Below are positions 53,474 to 62,183 of a stretch of DNA of 64,000 nucleotides, piece after piece. This DNA comes from Clostridia bacterium. GTDB taxonomy: Bacteria > Bacillota > Clostridia > Christensenellales > Aristaeellaceae. The stretch lies in contig JAFYFC010000044.1 of assembly GCA_017543905.1 (NCBI GenBank), positions 1 to 64,000 on the forward strand, given 5' to 3'. The number at the start of each line of letters is the position of its first letter. Position 1 is the first letter of the stretch. A model generated the notes under the pieces. The model saw only the letters and a program-made list of their open reading frames with translations. It made no database searches and had not been told where the DNA came from. The position numbers and the translations under genes are program-made.

Positions 53474-53506
53474 CGATTGAAATGAAGCTGCGCTTTATTT
53501 CAATCG
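53474..53506. repeat. Third copy of the CGATTGAAATGAAG hairpin
   Basis: CGATTGAAATGAAG pairs with CTTTATTTCAATCG around a short loop, with one G-T pair. The same hairpin ends both hairpin-cluster elements (233-265 and 44880-44912); here it stands alone after the transporter operon. Confidence 0.75.
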
Positions 53507-53593
53507 GGAGGTTGCGTCGGTGGTTAGCGTTTAGACAGCAAGACGTGGAGGCTTTGGCAGATTACAGGTAGGTTTTTAAGCGCGCCACGCAAT

Positions 53594-53818
53594 GGCTTCC
53601 CCTTGATGGGCGCGAAGCGCGGTTCGGAGGTGAATTGAAGTCCAGTGGACTTCAAGAGCCGAACCGTGACCGAGCCCGCAGGCGAGACGCTGTCGGCGTA
53701 GCCGACTGATGAGGTGGTGTATCGTGCTACCACAACGCTCTATGAATCGTGAACAAAACTCCGTCGCCACCTCATCCGACGCGGCGCAGCCGCGCCACCT
53801 TCCCCTCAAGGGCAAGCC
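53594..53818. mobile_element. MITE-like noncoding element
   Basis: About 225 bp bounded by imperfect inverted ends (GGCTTCCCCTTGATGGG at left; GGCTTGCCCTTGAGGGG reading in from the right, 15 of 17 identical). Inside are nested stems: GGTTCGG/CCGAACC (53621-53665) around TTGAAGTCCA/TGGACTTCAA, then GTCGG/CCGAC. It has no coding capacity. The right end (CCACCTTCCCCTCAAGGGCA) resembles dispersed elements common in gut Clostridia. Confidence 0.6.
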
Positions 53819-53899
53819 CGTGAGTTGCTGTTTGGTTATTAAGATTGGTTTCTGAAACGGCTGGGTTTTGGCATCGGTTTGGATTCATTTGGAGGTTTT

Positions 53900-54199
53900 A
53901 TGACGGCAGCTCAGAGTAATTGGGCGCAGGCGCGCGGCGGGCTCGAACGCGCGCTCGTGCAAAGCGGGTTTCCGGCGGAATTCGCTGATCTGCTCGCGCG
54001 GCAGCTTAAAAGCCCGCGCGCGATAGAGCGTCTGAGTGCGTATATTATGCACGTCCGCCCGCGCAGCATAGAGACGATAGTCGACGAAGCGCTTGCCATC
54101 AGCGAAGAAATCGAGTCCTGGCGCAGCGCAAAGGACGCGCGCCGCGCCCAAAGCGCCTACAGCGCATGGCTGTGCAGCGAAGAGCGCGAGGAGGATTAA
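53900..54199 (+). CDS. Small helical protein of unknown function
   Basis: A 99-residue, entirely helical, charged protein (NWAQARGGLERALVQSGFPA, RQLKSPRAIERLSAYIMHV, SIETIVDEALAISEEIESWR). No family recognised. The start at 53900 follows GGAGG by 5 nt. It lies between the MITE-like repeat and the prophage, on the opposite strand from the phage genes. Confidence 0.65.
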   Translation: MTAAQSNWAQARGGLERALVQSGFPAEFADLLARQLKSPRAIERLSAYIMHVRPRSIETIVDEALAISEEIESWRSAKDARRAQSAYSAWLCSEEREED

Positions 54200-54302
54200 A
54201 GCCGCTGACCCGCCGTTTGGCTTGCCGAAATCCCGCCGTTTTAAAGTATAATCCTTAATAACAGAACGCAGCCCCTCCGATTGAACTTAATCATCGCTTT
54301 AT

Positions 54303-54500
54303 TCAATCCCCTTCCGCTTCCGGCAAGCCCGCAAGGCTCGTCAGCACGCTCAAAACGCCTGCCAGCGCGCTTGCGCCGAGCGTTTCCGCCCAGTTCACCT
54401 CGCCTATCACCGCGCAGGTGCCTATCGTGGCGGCGGCGGTCTGCGCCACGGTTTTAAGCGCGCGCACGAGCGCGCACCTAAACCATTTCTTCGTGAAAAT
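54303..54500 (-). CDS. Phage holin (r1t/phi-LC3 type) with apparent ATT start
   Basis: A 65-residue frame encodes FTKKWFRCALVRALKTVAQT, AAATIGTCAVIGEVNWAETL and LAGVLSVLTSLAGLPE, the pattern of small two-helix r1t-type holins. No ATG, GTG or TTG lies at the expected N-terminus. An ATT codon at 54500 follows GGAGGC by 6 nt and gives the right length. It lies downstream of the lysin, at the end of the prophage late operon. Confidence 0.75.
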   Translation of the reverse strand: MFTKKWFRCALVRALKTVAQTAAATIGTCAVIGEVNWAETLGASALAGVLSVLTSLAGLPEAEGD

Positions 54501-54554
54501 GCTCTCGCCTCCCTTATGCGCCGCGCAAGGCGCTTGCGCCCGCGCGGATCTTTA

Positions 54555-54872
54555 TCATCTTTCCGTCAAAAACTCGTTTATTTCCTGTACGGACGCGTCC
54601 AGCGCCTGCGCGTTTCCGCCCGTGCGCAGCTGCTCCATTATGCCGATCAGCGCGCGGAGTATCACGCCCTGCGCCTTCTGCCGGTCCGCGTTCTGCTCCT
54701 CCAGCAGCTTTATCCGCGCCCTGTCGCCCGCGGCGGCGGAGGCGAGCGCGTCGAGCCTTTCGTTTATGCGCCCGCGTCCGGACGCCTTTTTGAGTATCTC
54801 GGCCGCCTTGGCGACTGCGGCGACCGCCGCGCACAGCCCCATGAAATACGCCCACGCCTCTGCCGCGCTCAT
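54555..54872 (-). CDS. Phage membrane/coiled-coil protein upstream of the holin
   Basis: A 105-residue protein with one N-terminal hydrophobic helix (AYFMGLCAAVAAVAKAAEIL) followed by a long coiled-coil (RARIKLLEEQNADRQKAQGV). It resembles small lysis-cassette proteins. The start at 54872 has AAGGAG 6 nt upstream and overlaps the lysin end by 4 nt. Confidence 0.7.
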   Translation of the reverse strand: MSAAEAWAYFMGLCAAVAAVAKAAEILKKASGRGRINERLDALASAAAGDRARIKLLEEQNADRQKAQGVILRALIGIMEQLRTGGNAQALDASVQEINEFLTER

Positions 54873-55594
54873 GCCGTCTCCTTCCGCGCGCCGAATAGGT
54901 AAAAGCGCTTGCGCGCGCGTTTGACCTCGTCGTACGTGCCTTTGGCGCGGTTTTTGTCCGCGCTCGCGGGATCGTTTATGTAAAAGTACTCGCCGTCCCA
55001 GTCCCATACGGCGCAGTAGTGGCCGCCCTTGGTCCATTTGGACGGGCCGAAGCATACTACCGCGAGCCCGCCTGCGTTCAGGCAGTCAGTAAGTGCGCTC
55101 ATCCCGCTTGCGCTTAAATACGAATCGCAGCCGTATAATTCCGCGCAGCGCTTAAAAAACGTGCCGCTCGTGCCGCTTGAGCGCGTGCGCGTGCCCCATT
55201 CAACGCTTTTTAGCGCGAGCTCGTAGGGCGTTACGTCTTTGTCCCACAGCGCGCAGACTATGTCCGCCATAGCGGTGGGTCCGCAGCCCGAGGACTTCAT
55301 CGTCTGGCTTTTGTCGCCGCAGCTCGAGTAAACCTTAGCGCCCCAGCGCGGATCGTACTGCTTAAAATCCGCTATCTGCTCGCGTTTGGGCGCGTATCCC
55401 GCCTTTTTGCGTATCAGCGAAAGCCACGTGCTTTCTCCGCACACGCCGTCAGGCTTAAGTCCTTCTTCGCTCTGAAACGACTTAAGCGCGCTTTGCGTCG
55501 CGCTGCCGAATACGCCGTCCGCCCTGACGCCCAGCAGCAGCTGCAAAATGGTCACCTCCGCTCCGCGCGCGCCCGCGCGCAGTGTGTCAAGCAT
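54869..55594 (-). CDS. Phage endolysin: peptidoglycan-binding domain plus C39-like peptidase
   Basis: A 241-residue protein. Residues 1-62 form a PG_binding_1 domain (RADGVFGSATQSALKSFQ). The rest is a C39-family-2-like cysteine peptidase with Cys 104 in SSGCGPTAMAD, His 192 in GGHYCAVW and a following NDPAS. It probably cuts peptidoglycan cross-links for host lysis. GGGAGG precedes ATG. Confidence 0.85.
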   Translation of the reverse strand: MLDTLRAGARGAEVTILQLLLGVRADGVFGSATQSALKSFQSEEGLKPDGVCGESTWLSLIRKKAGYAPKREQIADFKQYDPRWGAKVYSSCGDKSQTMKSSGCGPTAMADIVCALWDKDVTPYELALKSVEWGTRTRSSGTSGTFFKRCAELYGCDSYLSASGMSALTDCLNAGGLAVVCFGPSKWTKGGHYCAVWDWDGEYFYINDPASADKNRAKGTYDEVKRARKRFYLFGARKETA

Positions 55595-55606
55595 ATGTGC
55601 CTCCCT

Positions 55607-56230
55607 TCAGCCGGCGCTAAATTCGCCGTCTCCCTCGTTTTCGTAAAACCTGCCCTGCGCGGTATCGTACATTCCGGCTGTGCCGTCGGCTCTGCGCACG
55701 CAGGGATACATCTCGCGCAAGACGCTGCCCGCGCGGCGTATCTCAAGATAGTGCACCCGCACGTACAGAGGCTGCGTGTTCGTCCAGCCGTTTACGGAAA
55801 ACAGATGCATGTTTACGCCGCTGGTCCAGTTCTGCTGCACCTGAAACGTGCCCATGGACACGCCGTTTACGCTCACCGCGTTTCCGTTCACGTCCACCTC
55901 GTACATTTTTCCCGCAATGGGGCTTGCGTGCAGCAGCTTGTAGCCGGTGGTTTTGCCGCCCGTGAGCGTGTTCGGGCTTATGCCCGTTTTTACCAGAAAG
56001 CGTTCGGATTTGTTTCCGTTTCTGAGCGCGCCGAAAAACAGCTGGCTTTCGGCCGTATCGTAGTTCGTGACCGTGAACCTTATCTTGTAATCGACGTCCG
56101 TGGCGGCCGCAAGCCCCAGGTCTATGTAATTGGAGTTATCGGGCGACTGCAGATACGCGCGCAACTCGTACTGCGCGGGCAGAAAAGCGCCTTCAAGCAG
56201 CGCCCGCCTCCGCTCAAGCAGCGCCGCCAT
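55607..56230 (-). CDS. Phage tail/receptor-binding protein, lectin-like fold
   Basis: A 207-residue protein with a beta-sandwich (LamG/concanavalin-like) pattern: YIDLGLAAATDVDYKIRFTV, FFGALRNG, MHLFSVNGWTNTQPLYVRVH, and the ending CVRRADGTAGMYDTAQGRFY found at the C-termini of many Clostridial phage tail proteins. It overlaps the previous gene by 17 nt. Likely the distal tail adsorption protein. Confidence 0.7.
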   Translation of the reverse strand: MAALLERRRALLEGAFLPAQYELRAYLQSPDNSNYIDLGLAAATDVDYKIRFTVTNYDTAESQLFFGALRNGNKSERFLVKTGISPNTLTGGKTTGYKLLHASPIAGKMYEVDVNGNAVSVNGVSMGTFQVQQNWTSGVNMHLFSVNGWTNTQPLYVRVHYLEIRRAGSVLREMYPCVRRADGTAGMYDTAQGRFYENEGDGEFSAG

Positions 56231-56756
56231 GCTGCACCTGCGCGCTTTTCGCGCTGATTATCACGCTGTCGTTCGTGTCCGTAAGCCACATGCAGCGGTA
56301 TATCACCTCGTACACCTCGCCGGCCGTAAAGTATCTTGCGCCGTCATACTGCACAGTATAGCCCTGCGGCGCGGTTTCCGTGAGCGTGAAGTCCGCGCCC
56401 GCGCGGAATATGAGCGAGCATATGTATTCCCTTCCCGCCTGCGGCGCGTTTAACGTTACCGCCAGACTCGCGGGCGTGCCGCTTACGTACACGCTTTCGC
56501 CCGCGGAAAGCGTGAGCGCGCTGCCGGAAACGCTCCTGACCGCGCAAAGGTCCTGCTTTCCCGAAAGAATCGCGGAAAGCCCGTTTACGTCGCTAAGCGC
56601 GTGCGTATGCGCCTGCGTGCCGTCCGGGACGTCCAGCGTCTGTATGTCGCTTCCGCGCGAAACCGTAAGGCGGTGTCCGCCCTCGATGTCGCTTATGCTC
56701 AGCACGTAATCGTTCAAGATCACGTGCCCCGCGCCTAAATTTGCCTGTAAATTCAA
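56214..56756 (-). CDS. Phage tail fibre protein
   Basis: A 180-residue protein. THALSDVNGLSAILSGKQD is the typical fibre-shaft repeat. The C-terminal part is beta-rich (ADFTLTETAPQGYTVQYDG). The start codon is TTG, directly after the upstream stop (TAA-TTG), with GGAGGTG 6 nt before it. Confidence 0.75.
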   Translation of the reverse strand: MNLQANLGAGHVILNDYVLSISDIEGGHRLTVSRGSDIQTLDVPDGTQAHTHALSDVNGLSAILSGKQDLCAVRSVSGSALTLSAGESVYVSGTPASLAVTLNAPQAGREYICSLIFRAGADFTLTETAPQGYTVQYDGARYFTAGEVYEVIYRCMWLTDTNDSVIISAKSAQVQHGGAA

Positions 56757-57113
56757 TTACGTCACCTCCGGATCCACCAGAAAATTGTTCCACGGCTTCA
56801 CTCTTCCGTGCGTTTCGAGCACGGGGTAAACCGTGAGTATGTCGCCGTTTGCGCGCGTAAGACGTATGTCCGCGGAATACCTTCCGGCGGGTATGCCCGC
56901 TGTGTCCGCATGGCGCAGAAGTATCCTGTCCGTTTCGCTCGTAACGCTGAGCAGCACCGGCGACGTCTCCTCCGGCAGGGCGCGCACGCTGAAGGTGAGC
57001 GTGTCGCCCGCCTCCATTAAGTACTCCTCTCCGGTCTCGTCCGTGATGCTCACGCCGAAGAGCGCGTCGTCGCCCCGGTTCAGGCTTATCACGTTTTGTT
57101 TGATATTAAGCAT
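56757..57113 (-). CDS. Phage baseplate/tail protein of BppU-like type
   Basis: A 118-residue beta-sandwich protein (LNIKQNVISLNRGDDALFGV, YLMEAGDTLTFSVRALPEET, AGIPAGRYSADIRLTRANGD) resembling small upper-baseplate domains of Firmicutes phages. The start at 57113 follows AAAGGAGC; the longer frame overlaps the upstream gene. Confidence 0.6.
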   Translation of the reverse strand: MLNIKQNVISLNRGDDALFGVSITDETGEEYLMEAGDTLTFSVRALPEETSPVLLSVTSETDRILLRHADTAGIPAGRYSADIRLTRANGDILTVYPVLETHGRVKPWNNFLVDPEVT

Positions 57114-57124
57114 TTTTGCTCCTT

Positions 57125-58996
57125 TCAGTCCGTGCACAGCGCGCACGTAAGGGAAACGAATGCGCTCGTTCCCAGCGTGCCGCCCGTGCGGTTAAGCAGC
57201 TTCACGCTGCCGTCCGTGCCGATAAGCAGGCACGCGCCGCCGCTTTGACCCGTGCTCACGCAGTAAGCGTACGCGGGCGCGCAGCCCTGCGGCAGTGTGA
57301 ACAGCAGCCGCTCGCTTCCGTTTGACAGGCTCTGGGCAAGCTTCACCGCTCCGCGCAGATACAGCGTTCCCAGCCTTACCCTGCAGCGCACCGGATAATC
57401 CTGCGAATACTCGCTGCAGCCCGTAAGCTGCACCTCCTGCCACTGCGTGTCCGAGCCCGGAAATTCCGCGCCCGCGTAGAACAGCGCGGGATAATTCACC
57501 TCGAACAGCGGAAACGCGCGCGTGCCCGCGGAACGCATGCCCACCGCGACGCCTCCGCGCTCTATGCTGAATATGCCGCCCGCCTTCGGCACTTCCGCGT
57601 CGTATACGGCGCTTCCGAATACGTCTGTAAGCGTCACGCTTATATCCCACGCGGAGGTCTCGTCAAGCAAAACGGTAAACAGCGTGCGGTCGTTTTCGTA
57701 AATAAGCGCGCGTCCGTCCGTGTCCGCGGCAAGCACGGCCTGTCCGCCGTTCACGCCGTCGGTGTACGACGCGGACAGCTCCCACGCGTTATGCCCGTTT
57801 ACCGGGCTGACGCTGCCGCGTACGCTCACGCGGATAAGGCGGCTGCCGTCGTCCGGCTCGTAATACGTGGCGCCCCCGTCTCCGACATGCGCAGAATAGC
57901 GCTGAAATTCCAGCTCCGTCAGGCGCGGCGGCGCGTAGGGCGTCAAATGCAGCGTGCCCGAGCACGCGCCCTCGCGCCCGTATACGTCCGTGACGGTGAG
58001 CGTATAGGGTATATCGCCGCTTGCGTCGCATACGAACGGCTCGAATCCGTCCGTGCCGGACAGGTATTCCCTGCCCGCGAACGTCAAGCGTCTCGCGCTC
58101 AGGGCGATGCAGTCGTCCGCCTCGGTATCCGCCGTATACGAAAGCGCGCAGGCAAGCAGGCTTTTGCCCTGCACAAACGCGCCTGTGAGCGTATACGCCT
58201 CGCCCGCGTCCGTCCACGTACAGCTTACCGTGGGCGCAAGGCGCGCGCTGCACATTTTAAGCTCCGTAAGCAGCCAGCTGCCCGAAACGCTGCCGCCCGC
58301 GTCCGTAAGGCTCACGCGGATGTACGCGCTTGCCACCCTGCCCGTCCACCACGCGTCGCTCAGCGACACGCCGAGGCTTATAAACGCGGTTTCGCCCGCG
58401 CGCATCTCGCCCGTGTAAGCAAACGTTTCGCGCGCCGTGCCGGAAGAATCCGACATTTCCAGCGTCAGGCCGTAAATATCCATCGAGGGCGTAAACGAGA
58501 ACCGCGCGTCTGCATGCTCGCCGGGACACAGGCTGCGCGCCGAAAACGAATACGACACCGTGCCCGCGCCCTGCGCGCTGAACGCGCCCGCCGCCGTGGT
58601 CTGCGCGCTGTATTCGCATATTACCGTTATATTCGACCAGGTGCAGTACGCGCTGTGGCTGCCCTCGCCCCCGCCCGCGCTTGCGCGGAAGGAGAACGTC
58701 ACGCTTATCTCGCTATCCCCGCGCTGCAGTCTTTCAAGCAGGCCCGCGTCCGTCACCTCGAGCTGCGTGCCGCTGTAGCGGATATGCCGTATGCCGCCCG
58801 GCGCGGATACGCTGCAAGTAAAGCTCGCCGCCAGAAAACGCGCGCCCCGCATTTCCGCCGGCACCGTGAACGTGACCGTGCGCGTGCCCTGCGTGGGAAC
58901 GGTGTAGCGCACCTCGTCGTAGCCGCCCTCGTAGCCGTCCCACACAGAGCCCGCGGTTACGCTCGCGTCAGATACGTATAAATTCGAAACCGCCGT
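57125..58996 (-). CDS. Large phage tail protein (DUF859-like), apparent ACG start
   Basis: About 623 residues, beta-rich, with a series of Ig-like domains (VTFTVPAEMRGARFLAASF, SWLLTELKMCSARLAPTVSC, TLTVTDVYGREGACSGTLHL) and a C-terminal module ending VSLTCALCTD. Resembles DUF859-type structural proteins. The first GTG (58945) has no ribosome site. The frame stays open upstream to an ACG at 58996 that lies 7 nt after GGAGGTG and gives the N-terminus AVSNLYVSDASV. That position overlaps the upstream stop codon by 2-3 nt of context. Confidence 0.72.
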   Translation of the reverse strand, partial: TAVSNLYVSDASVTAGSVWDGYEGGYDEVRYTVPTQGTRTVTFTVPAEMRGARFLAASFTCSVSAPGGIRHIRYSGTQLEVTDAGLLERLQRGDSEISVTFSFRASAGGGEGSHSAYCTWSNITVICEYSAQTTAAGAFSAQGAGTVSYSFSARSLCPGEHADARFSFTPSMDIYGLTLEMSDSSGTARETFAYTGEMRAGETAFISLGVSLSDAWWTGRVASAYIRVSLTDAGGSVSGSWLLTELKMCSARLAPTVSCTWTDAGEAYTLTGAFVQGKSLLACALSYTADTEADDCIALSARRLTFAGREYLSGTDGFEPFVCDASGDIPYTLTVTDVYGREGACSGTLHLTPYAPPRLTELEFQRYSAHVGDGGATYYEPDDGSRLIRVSVRGSVSPVNGHNAWELSASYTDGVNGGQAVLAADTDGRALIYENDRTLFTVLLDETSAWDISVTLTDVFGSAVYDAEVPKAGGIFSIERGGVAVGMRSAGTRAFPLFEVNYPALFYAGAEFPGSDTQWQEVQLTGCSEYSQDYPVRCRVRLGTLYLRGAVKLAQSLSNGSERLLFTLPQGCAPAYAYCVSTGQSGGACLLIGTDGSVKLLNRTGGTLGTSAFVSLTCALCTD

Positions 58997-58997
58997 A

Positions 58998-61154
58998 TCA
59001 CGTCACCTCCGTCCAAACCCAGCCGCCCCGCACGGTGCGGCTTGCGCGTATGCCGCCGAGCGTTACTCCGCCGGTCGCAAGGCCGTCTCTTTCGAACGAG
59101 CCCACGTATCCGACGCTGCCGCGCCGTTCTATATGAAAGCCCGTTTCGTTGACCAGCGTCGTGTACACGCTGCCGCTTTTGCCCTGCCTGAGCCCGTCGT
59201 CGTCAAATGTCATACAGCGCCTTATGTTTTCAAGCAGCGGCTCGCTGCCGTCAAGCTGCTCCCGCGCCGAGGAAAGCCCCTCGTCTATCTGCGTGAGCGC
59301 GGCGCGCAGATAGGTATTGGCAGTTATGTCCTGCGCGTTCAGGCGCGAAATGAACGCCTCCCTCGCAAACAGCCCGTCCGCGTCGATGCGCGCGGCGTCC
59401 AGCCGGTTTATAAGCGCGTATACGCCCTTCAGCGTGGCCGCGGACAGATCCTGCACGTTCAGGCTCGTTTCGATTATCGCCCTGCCGCCGTCGGTCACGC
59501 CGCGCGCGCTTTCCGCCGCGCCGACGCTCGCGCGCACCGCGCTGACCCCGCCCGTGGACGCGTCCACGTTCAGCTCGTAAAAATTCCCGTCCGCCGCCTT
59601 GACGCAGATGCTGCCCACGTCCGCGCGCAAAAGCGACGCATAAGACGCGGCGAGGTTTTCTATGTACACCTCGCCCGCCGCGCCGTGCGTCACGTTCAGC
59701 GCGCCCGATATCAGGTGCTTCACGGTCGCGCGGTCGAACGAGGCCGTGCCCGCGATCAGCACGCACGCCCGCGCCAGCGCCGCGGCGAAGCGATCCGTGT
59801 CCACGTCCGCCGCGCTTATGCGCTCCGCCTTTATGCTTACCGCGTTCACGAGCGCGGAAAGCAGCGCGTCGGTGCTTACGCTGCCCGCCTCGAGCTTTCT
59901 GACCGTGGCGTTTACTATCTCCGCGGCCGCCGCCGTCAGAGCGTCGGTCGTCACCTCCGCCGCGCTTATTTCGCTCGCCCTTAGCCGCGCGGCCTCGATT
60001 ATTTTGGCGAGCAGACCGTCCGTGCGTATCTCGCCCGCCGTGAGCGACTGCACGTACGCGCGCGCCAGCGCGAGCACCTTCTCGGTCACCTCGCCTATCG
60101 CCTCGAAATTCAGCGAGCCGTCCGGGGCGAATACGCCGCGCCGGCTGAGGCCCGCCTCTCCCGTGCGCGGGGGCAGACGGCACGCGGCCTCGCAGCTGAG
60201 CCCCCGCGCGTCGTACACGCTTTTGAGCGCGTTTACAAGCAGCTCGTGCGTACGTCCCTGCCGGTCGGTCAGTATTATCCTGTCGCCTGCCTGCACGGGC
60301 ATATCAGGCATAAACGTTACCTCGCCGCTCTCGCAGGCGCAGCCTGTTAAAAACGATGCCGTGTCCGCCAGACGCGCGCTCGTCGCAAGCGGATTGCCCT
60401 CCGCCTTGACTGAGTTCGCGCTGTGTACAGCTGCGGAAGCGTCCAGGGCGTATTTCGTGTACGCGCTTTCACCCGCGTGACGGTACAGTAAAGCGCTGAA
60501 TTGAAACGCCGCCCCGCCCGTACGCGCGTAGGATACGTAGTCTTCGGGCGCGAGGCGGATTATCTCCCCGCCGTAGCAGGAGATCATCTCCGCCTTTCCT
60601 TCGTAATTTATGCGCGCGAAGCCGCCCGCCAAAAACGCCGCGTTTTGCAGTATCCGCCTGCACGTCACGTCCCCGCTCCATTCGGGCAGGCGGCTAAGCG
60701 CGAGCGACGAAAACTGAAACTCCGCTTCCGAAAGCGCGCAGTCCGCCGCCGCGCACACGCTGCGCGCAAGCTGCCTGAGCGTCTGCGGATACGACTGCTC
60801 GCTGTCCGTATAGTGCGCCTCAAATCCGCTTTCAAGCGCGTCCGCGCCCGTGAGCGTGCATACCGCCGCGTCTTCGTCCGCGCGGCACGCGCTTATATAC
60901 CAGCAGCCGAAGGGCGTATACTCGTTTCCGTCCCTGAGATACGCCTGCACGCGCGCGCCGTCCGCGCTGCTCATGTCCGGCGCGCGCGACGCGTCCAGCA
61001 CGAGCGTGAACTGCTTGGCCGCCGCCGCGCCGAGGGGCAGCCCCTCCGCGCACAGCGTTTCGCGCACGCTGTAGGACACCACGCTTTCGCCCGTGAGACT
61101 GATAAACGCCTCGCTCTCGCCGCGCCTCGTAAGCTTTACAAGTATGTCCCGCAT
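58998..61154 (-). CDS. Phage tail/baseplate protein
   Basis: A 718-residue protein. The N-terminal ~350 residues resemble the gp37/Gp18-like tail hub of Firmicutes phages (ILVKLTRRGESEAFISLTGE, GCWYISACRADEDAAVCTLT, DMPVQAGDRIILTDRQGRTH). The C-terminal half is a long helical region with repeated AEISAAEVTTDALTAA-type units, followed by a trimer-like region. It probably forms the tail tip to which the distal genes attach. AGGAGG precedes ATG. Confidence 0.75.
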   Translation of the reverse strand: MRDILVKLTRRGESEAFISLTGESVVSYSVRETLCAEGLPLGAAAAKQFTLVLDASRAPDMSSADGARVQAYLRDGNEYTPFGCWYISACRADEDAAVCTLTGADALESGFEAHYTDSEQSYPQTLRQLARSVCAAADCALSEAEFQFSSLALSRLPEWSGDVTCRRILQNAAFLAGGFARINYEGKAEMISCYGGEIIRLAPEDYVSYARTGGAAFQFSALLYRHAGESAYTKYALDASAAVHSANSVKAEGNPLATSARLADTASFLTGCACESGEVTFMPDMPVQAGDRIILTDRQGRTHELLVNALKSVYDARGLSCEAACRLPPRTGEAGLSRRGVFAPDGSLNFEAIGEVTEKVLALARAYVQSLTAGEIRTDGLLAKIIEAARLRASEISAAEVTTDALTAAAAEIVNATVRKLEAGSVSTDALLSALVNAVSIKAERISAADVDTDRFAAALARACVLIAGTASFDRATVKHLISGALNVTHGAAGEVYIENLAASYASLLRADVGSICVKAADGNFYELNVDASTGGVSAVRASVGAAESARGVTDGGRAIIETSLNVQDLSAATLKGVYALINRLDAARIDADGLFAREAFISRLNAQDITANTYLRAALTQIDEGLSSAREQLDGSEPLLENIRRCMTFDDDGLRQGKSGSVYTTLVNETGFHIERRGSVGYVGSFERDGLATGGVTLGGIRASRTVRGGWVWTEVT

Positions 61155-61163
61155 ATGCGCCTC

Positions 61164-61547
61164 CTAAATCTCGTCAAGCCGCACCTCCACGCTCACGCGC
61201 CCGCCGCCCTCGTGCTTTACGCGCCTGTCCGCGCAGTAGAATTCCGAAACGCGCTCGTTTCCCGTGCAGGGATCGGGATACGCGGCGTATACCCTGCCCG
61301 CGCAGAGCGAAAGCACGCGCGACGCCGCGTTTTCCGGCAGCTGCGTCCAGCGCGCGCTTATAACGCGCGGCGCGTTTTCGCCCGTGCGCGCCCCGCCAGA
61401 CGTCAAAAGCCTGCCCGACGCGCTTCTGCGCGCGCTCTGCGCGCTGTCTGCAAGCCTTATTTCTAGCGCGTCGGGCGCGGGTACGGAAACAAGCGCGTCC
61501 GCAGACGGGCCGAGCCGCATCACAGAATTCACAATTCCAGCGCGCAT
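61164..61547 (-). CDS. Phage tail protein of unknown function
   Basis: A 127-residue beta-rich protein (DALEIRLADSAQSARRSASG, VISARWTQLPENAASRVLSL, VSEFYCADRRVKHEGGGRVS). Comparable small proteins precede tail-tip genes in Clostridial prophages; no named family. It overlaps the preceding small gene by 19 nt. Confidence 0.65.
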   Translation of the reverse strand: MRAGIVNSVMRLGPSADALVSVPAPDALEIRLADSAQSARRSASGRLLTSGGARTGENAPRVISARWTQLPENAASRVLSLCAGRVYAAYPDPCTGNERVSEFYCADRRVKHEGGGRVSVEVRLDEI

Positions 61548-61684
61548 TTGCCCTCGGCGCGGCGTTTTTCGTTTATCGCGCGCGCCGCCGCGCCGCCCAG
61601 CTCGCTAAGCACCTCGGTATCGTTAAGCGCGCGGATAAGCTCCGCCTTGACCAGCTCGTACAGGTTTTGTTCGTTTATCTCCAC
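61529..61684 (-). CDS. Small phage protein with GTG start
   Basis: A 51-residue protein (EINEQNLYELVKAELIRALN, TEVLSELGGAAARAINEKRR), mostly helical. AAAGGAG lies 10 nt before GTG. An ATG 7 nt further upstream is in another frame that stops quickly. No family recognised; its place between tail genes and tight overlaps support it as real. Confidence 0.65.
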   Translation of the reverse strand: MEINEQNLYELVKAELIRALNDTEVLSELGGAAARAINEKRRAEGKCALEL

Positions 61685-61690
61685 AGCGCA

Positions 61691-62182
61691 TCACTCCTTT
61701 TCGAATTCGTCCTGTATGTTGTCGAACACCGCGCGGGTCAGCCCGTACACGTATCCGCGCACGCCCGGCGAATGCGCGCGCAGCTCAAGCGTCTTTGCGT
61801 CCGCAGGCACGAGCGCGCAGCGCGTGTATCTGACCGCATAATATTCAGGCCGTCCCGCGCCCGCGTCTGAAGGCTCGCGGCATATGACGTACGCGTCGAA
61901 CGCGTCTGTAAGGCATGACCAGCTTCCGTTCATCAGCGCCTTTTCCACGTACACGCGCATTTCCGGCGCGCCGGAAAGCCCCGTGCGCTTCACGCGGAAT
62001 ACCGGGTACGCGCGGGGAGAGAGCGTTTCGCTCTCCCCGCCCAGGTTGGTTTCCTCCCGGAAGCTGCCTGCGTATATCTCGCACGTTCTGAACGCGCAGG
62101 GCTGTACGTCCGCGTCCGGCAGCGCGAGCACGAGCAGCCAGCGCGCGTTCGTTCCCCGCGCGAGGGGCAGTTTACCCGCCAT
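61691..62182 (-). CDS. Phage structural protein of unknown function
   Basis: A 163-residue protein starting one base after the coat gene stop. Beta-rich with a C-terminal helical tail (AYPVFRVKRTGLSGAPEMRV, ELRAHSPGVRGYVYGLTRAV, FDNIQDEFEKE). The position after the coat suggests a head completion or connector role (inference). Confidence 0.6.
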   Translation of the reverse strand: MAGKLPLARGTNARWLLVLALPDADVQPCAFRTCEIYAGSFREETNLGGESETLSPRAYPVFRVKRTGLSGAPEMRVYVEKALMNGSWSCLTDAFDAYVICREPSDAGAGRPEYYAVRYTRCALVPADAKTLELRAHSPGVRGYVYGLTRAVFDNIQDEFEKE

Positions 62183-62183
62183 A

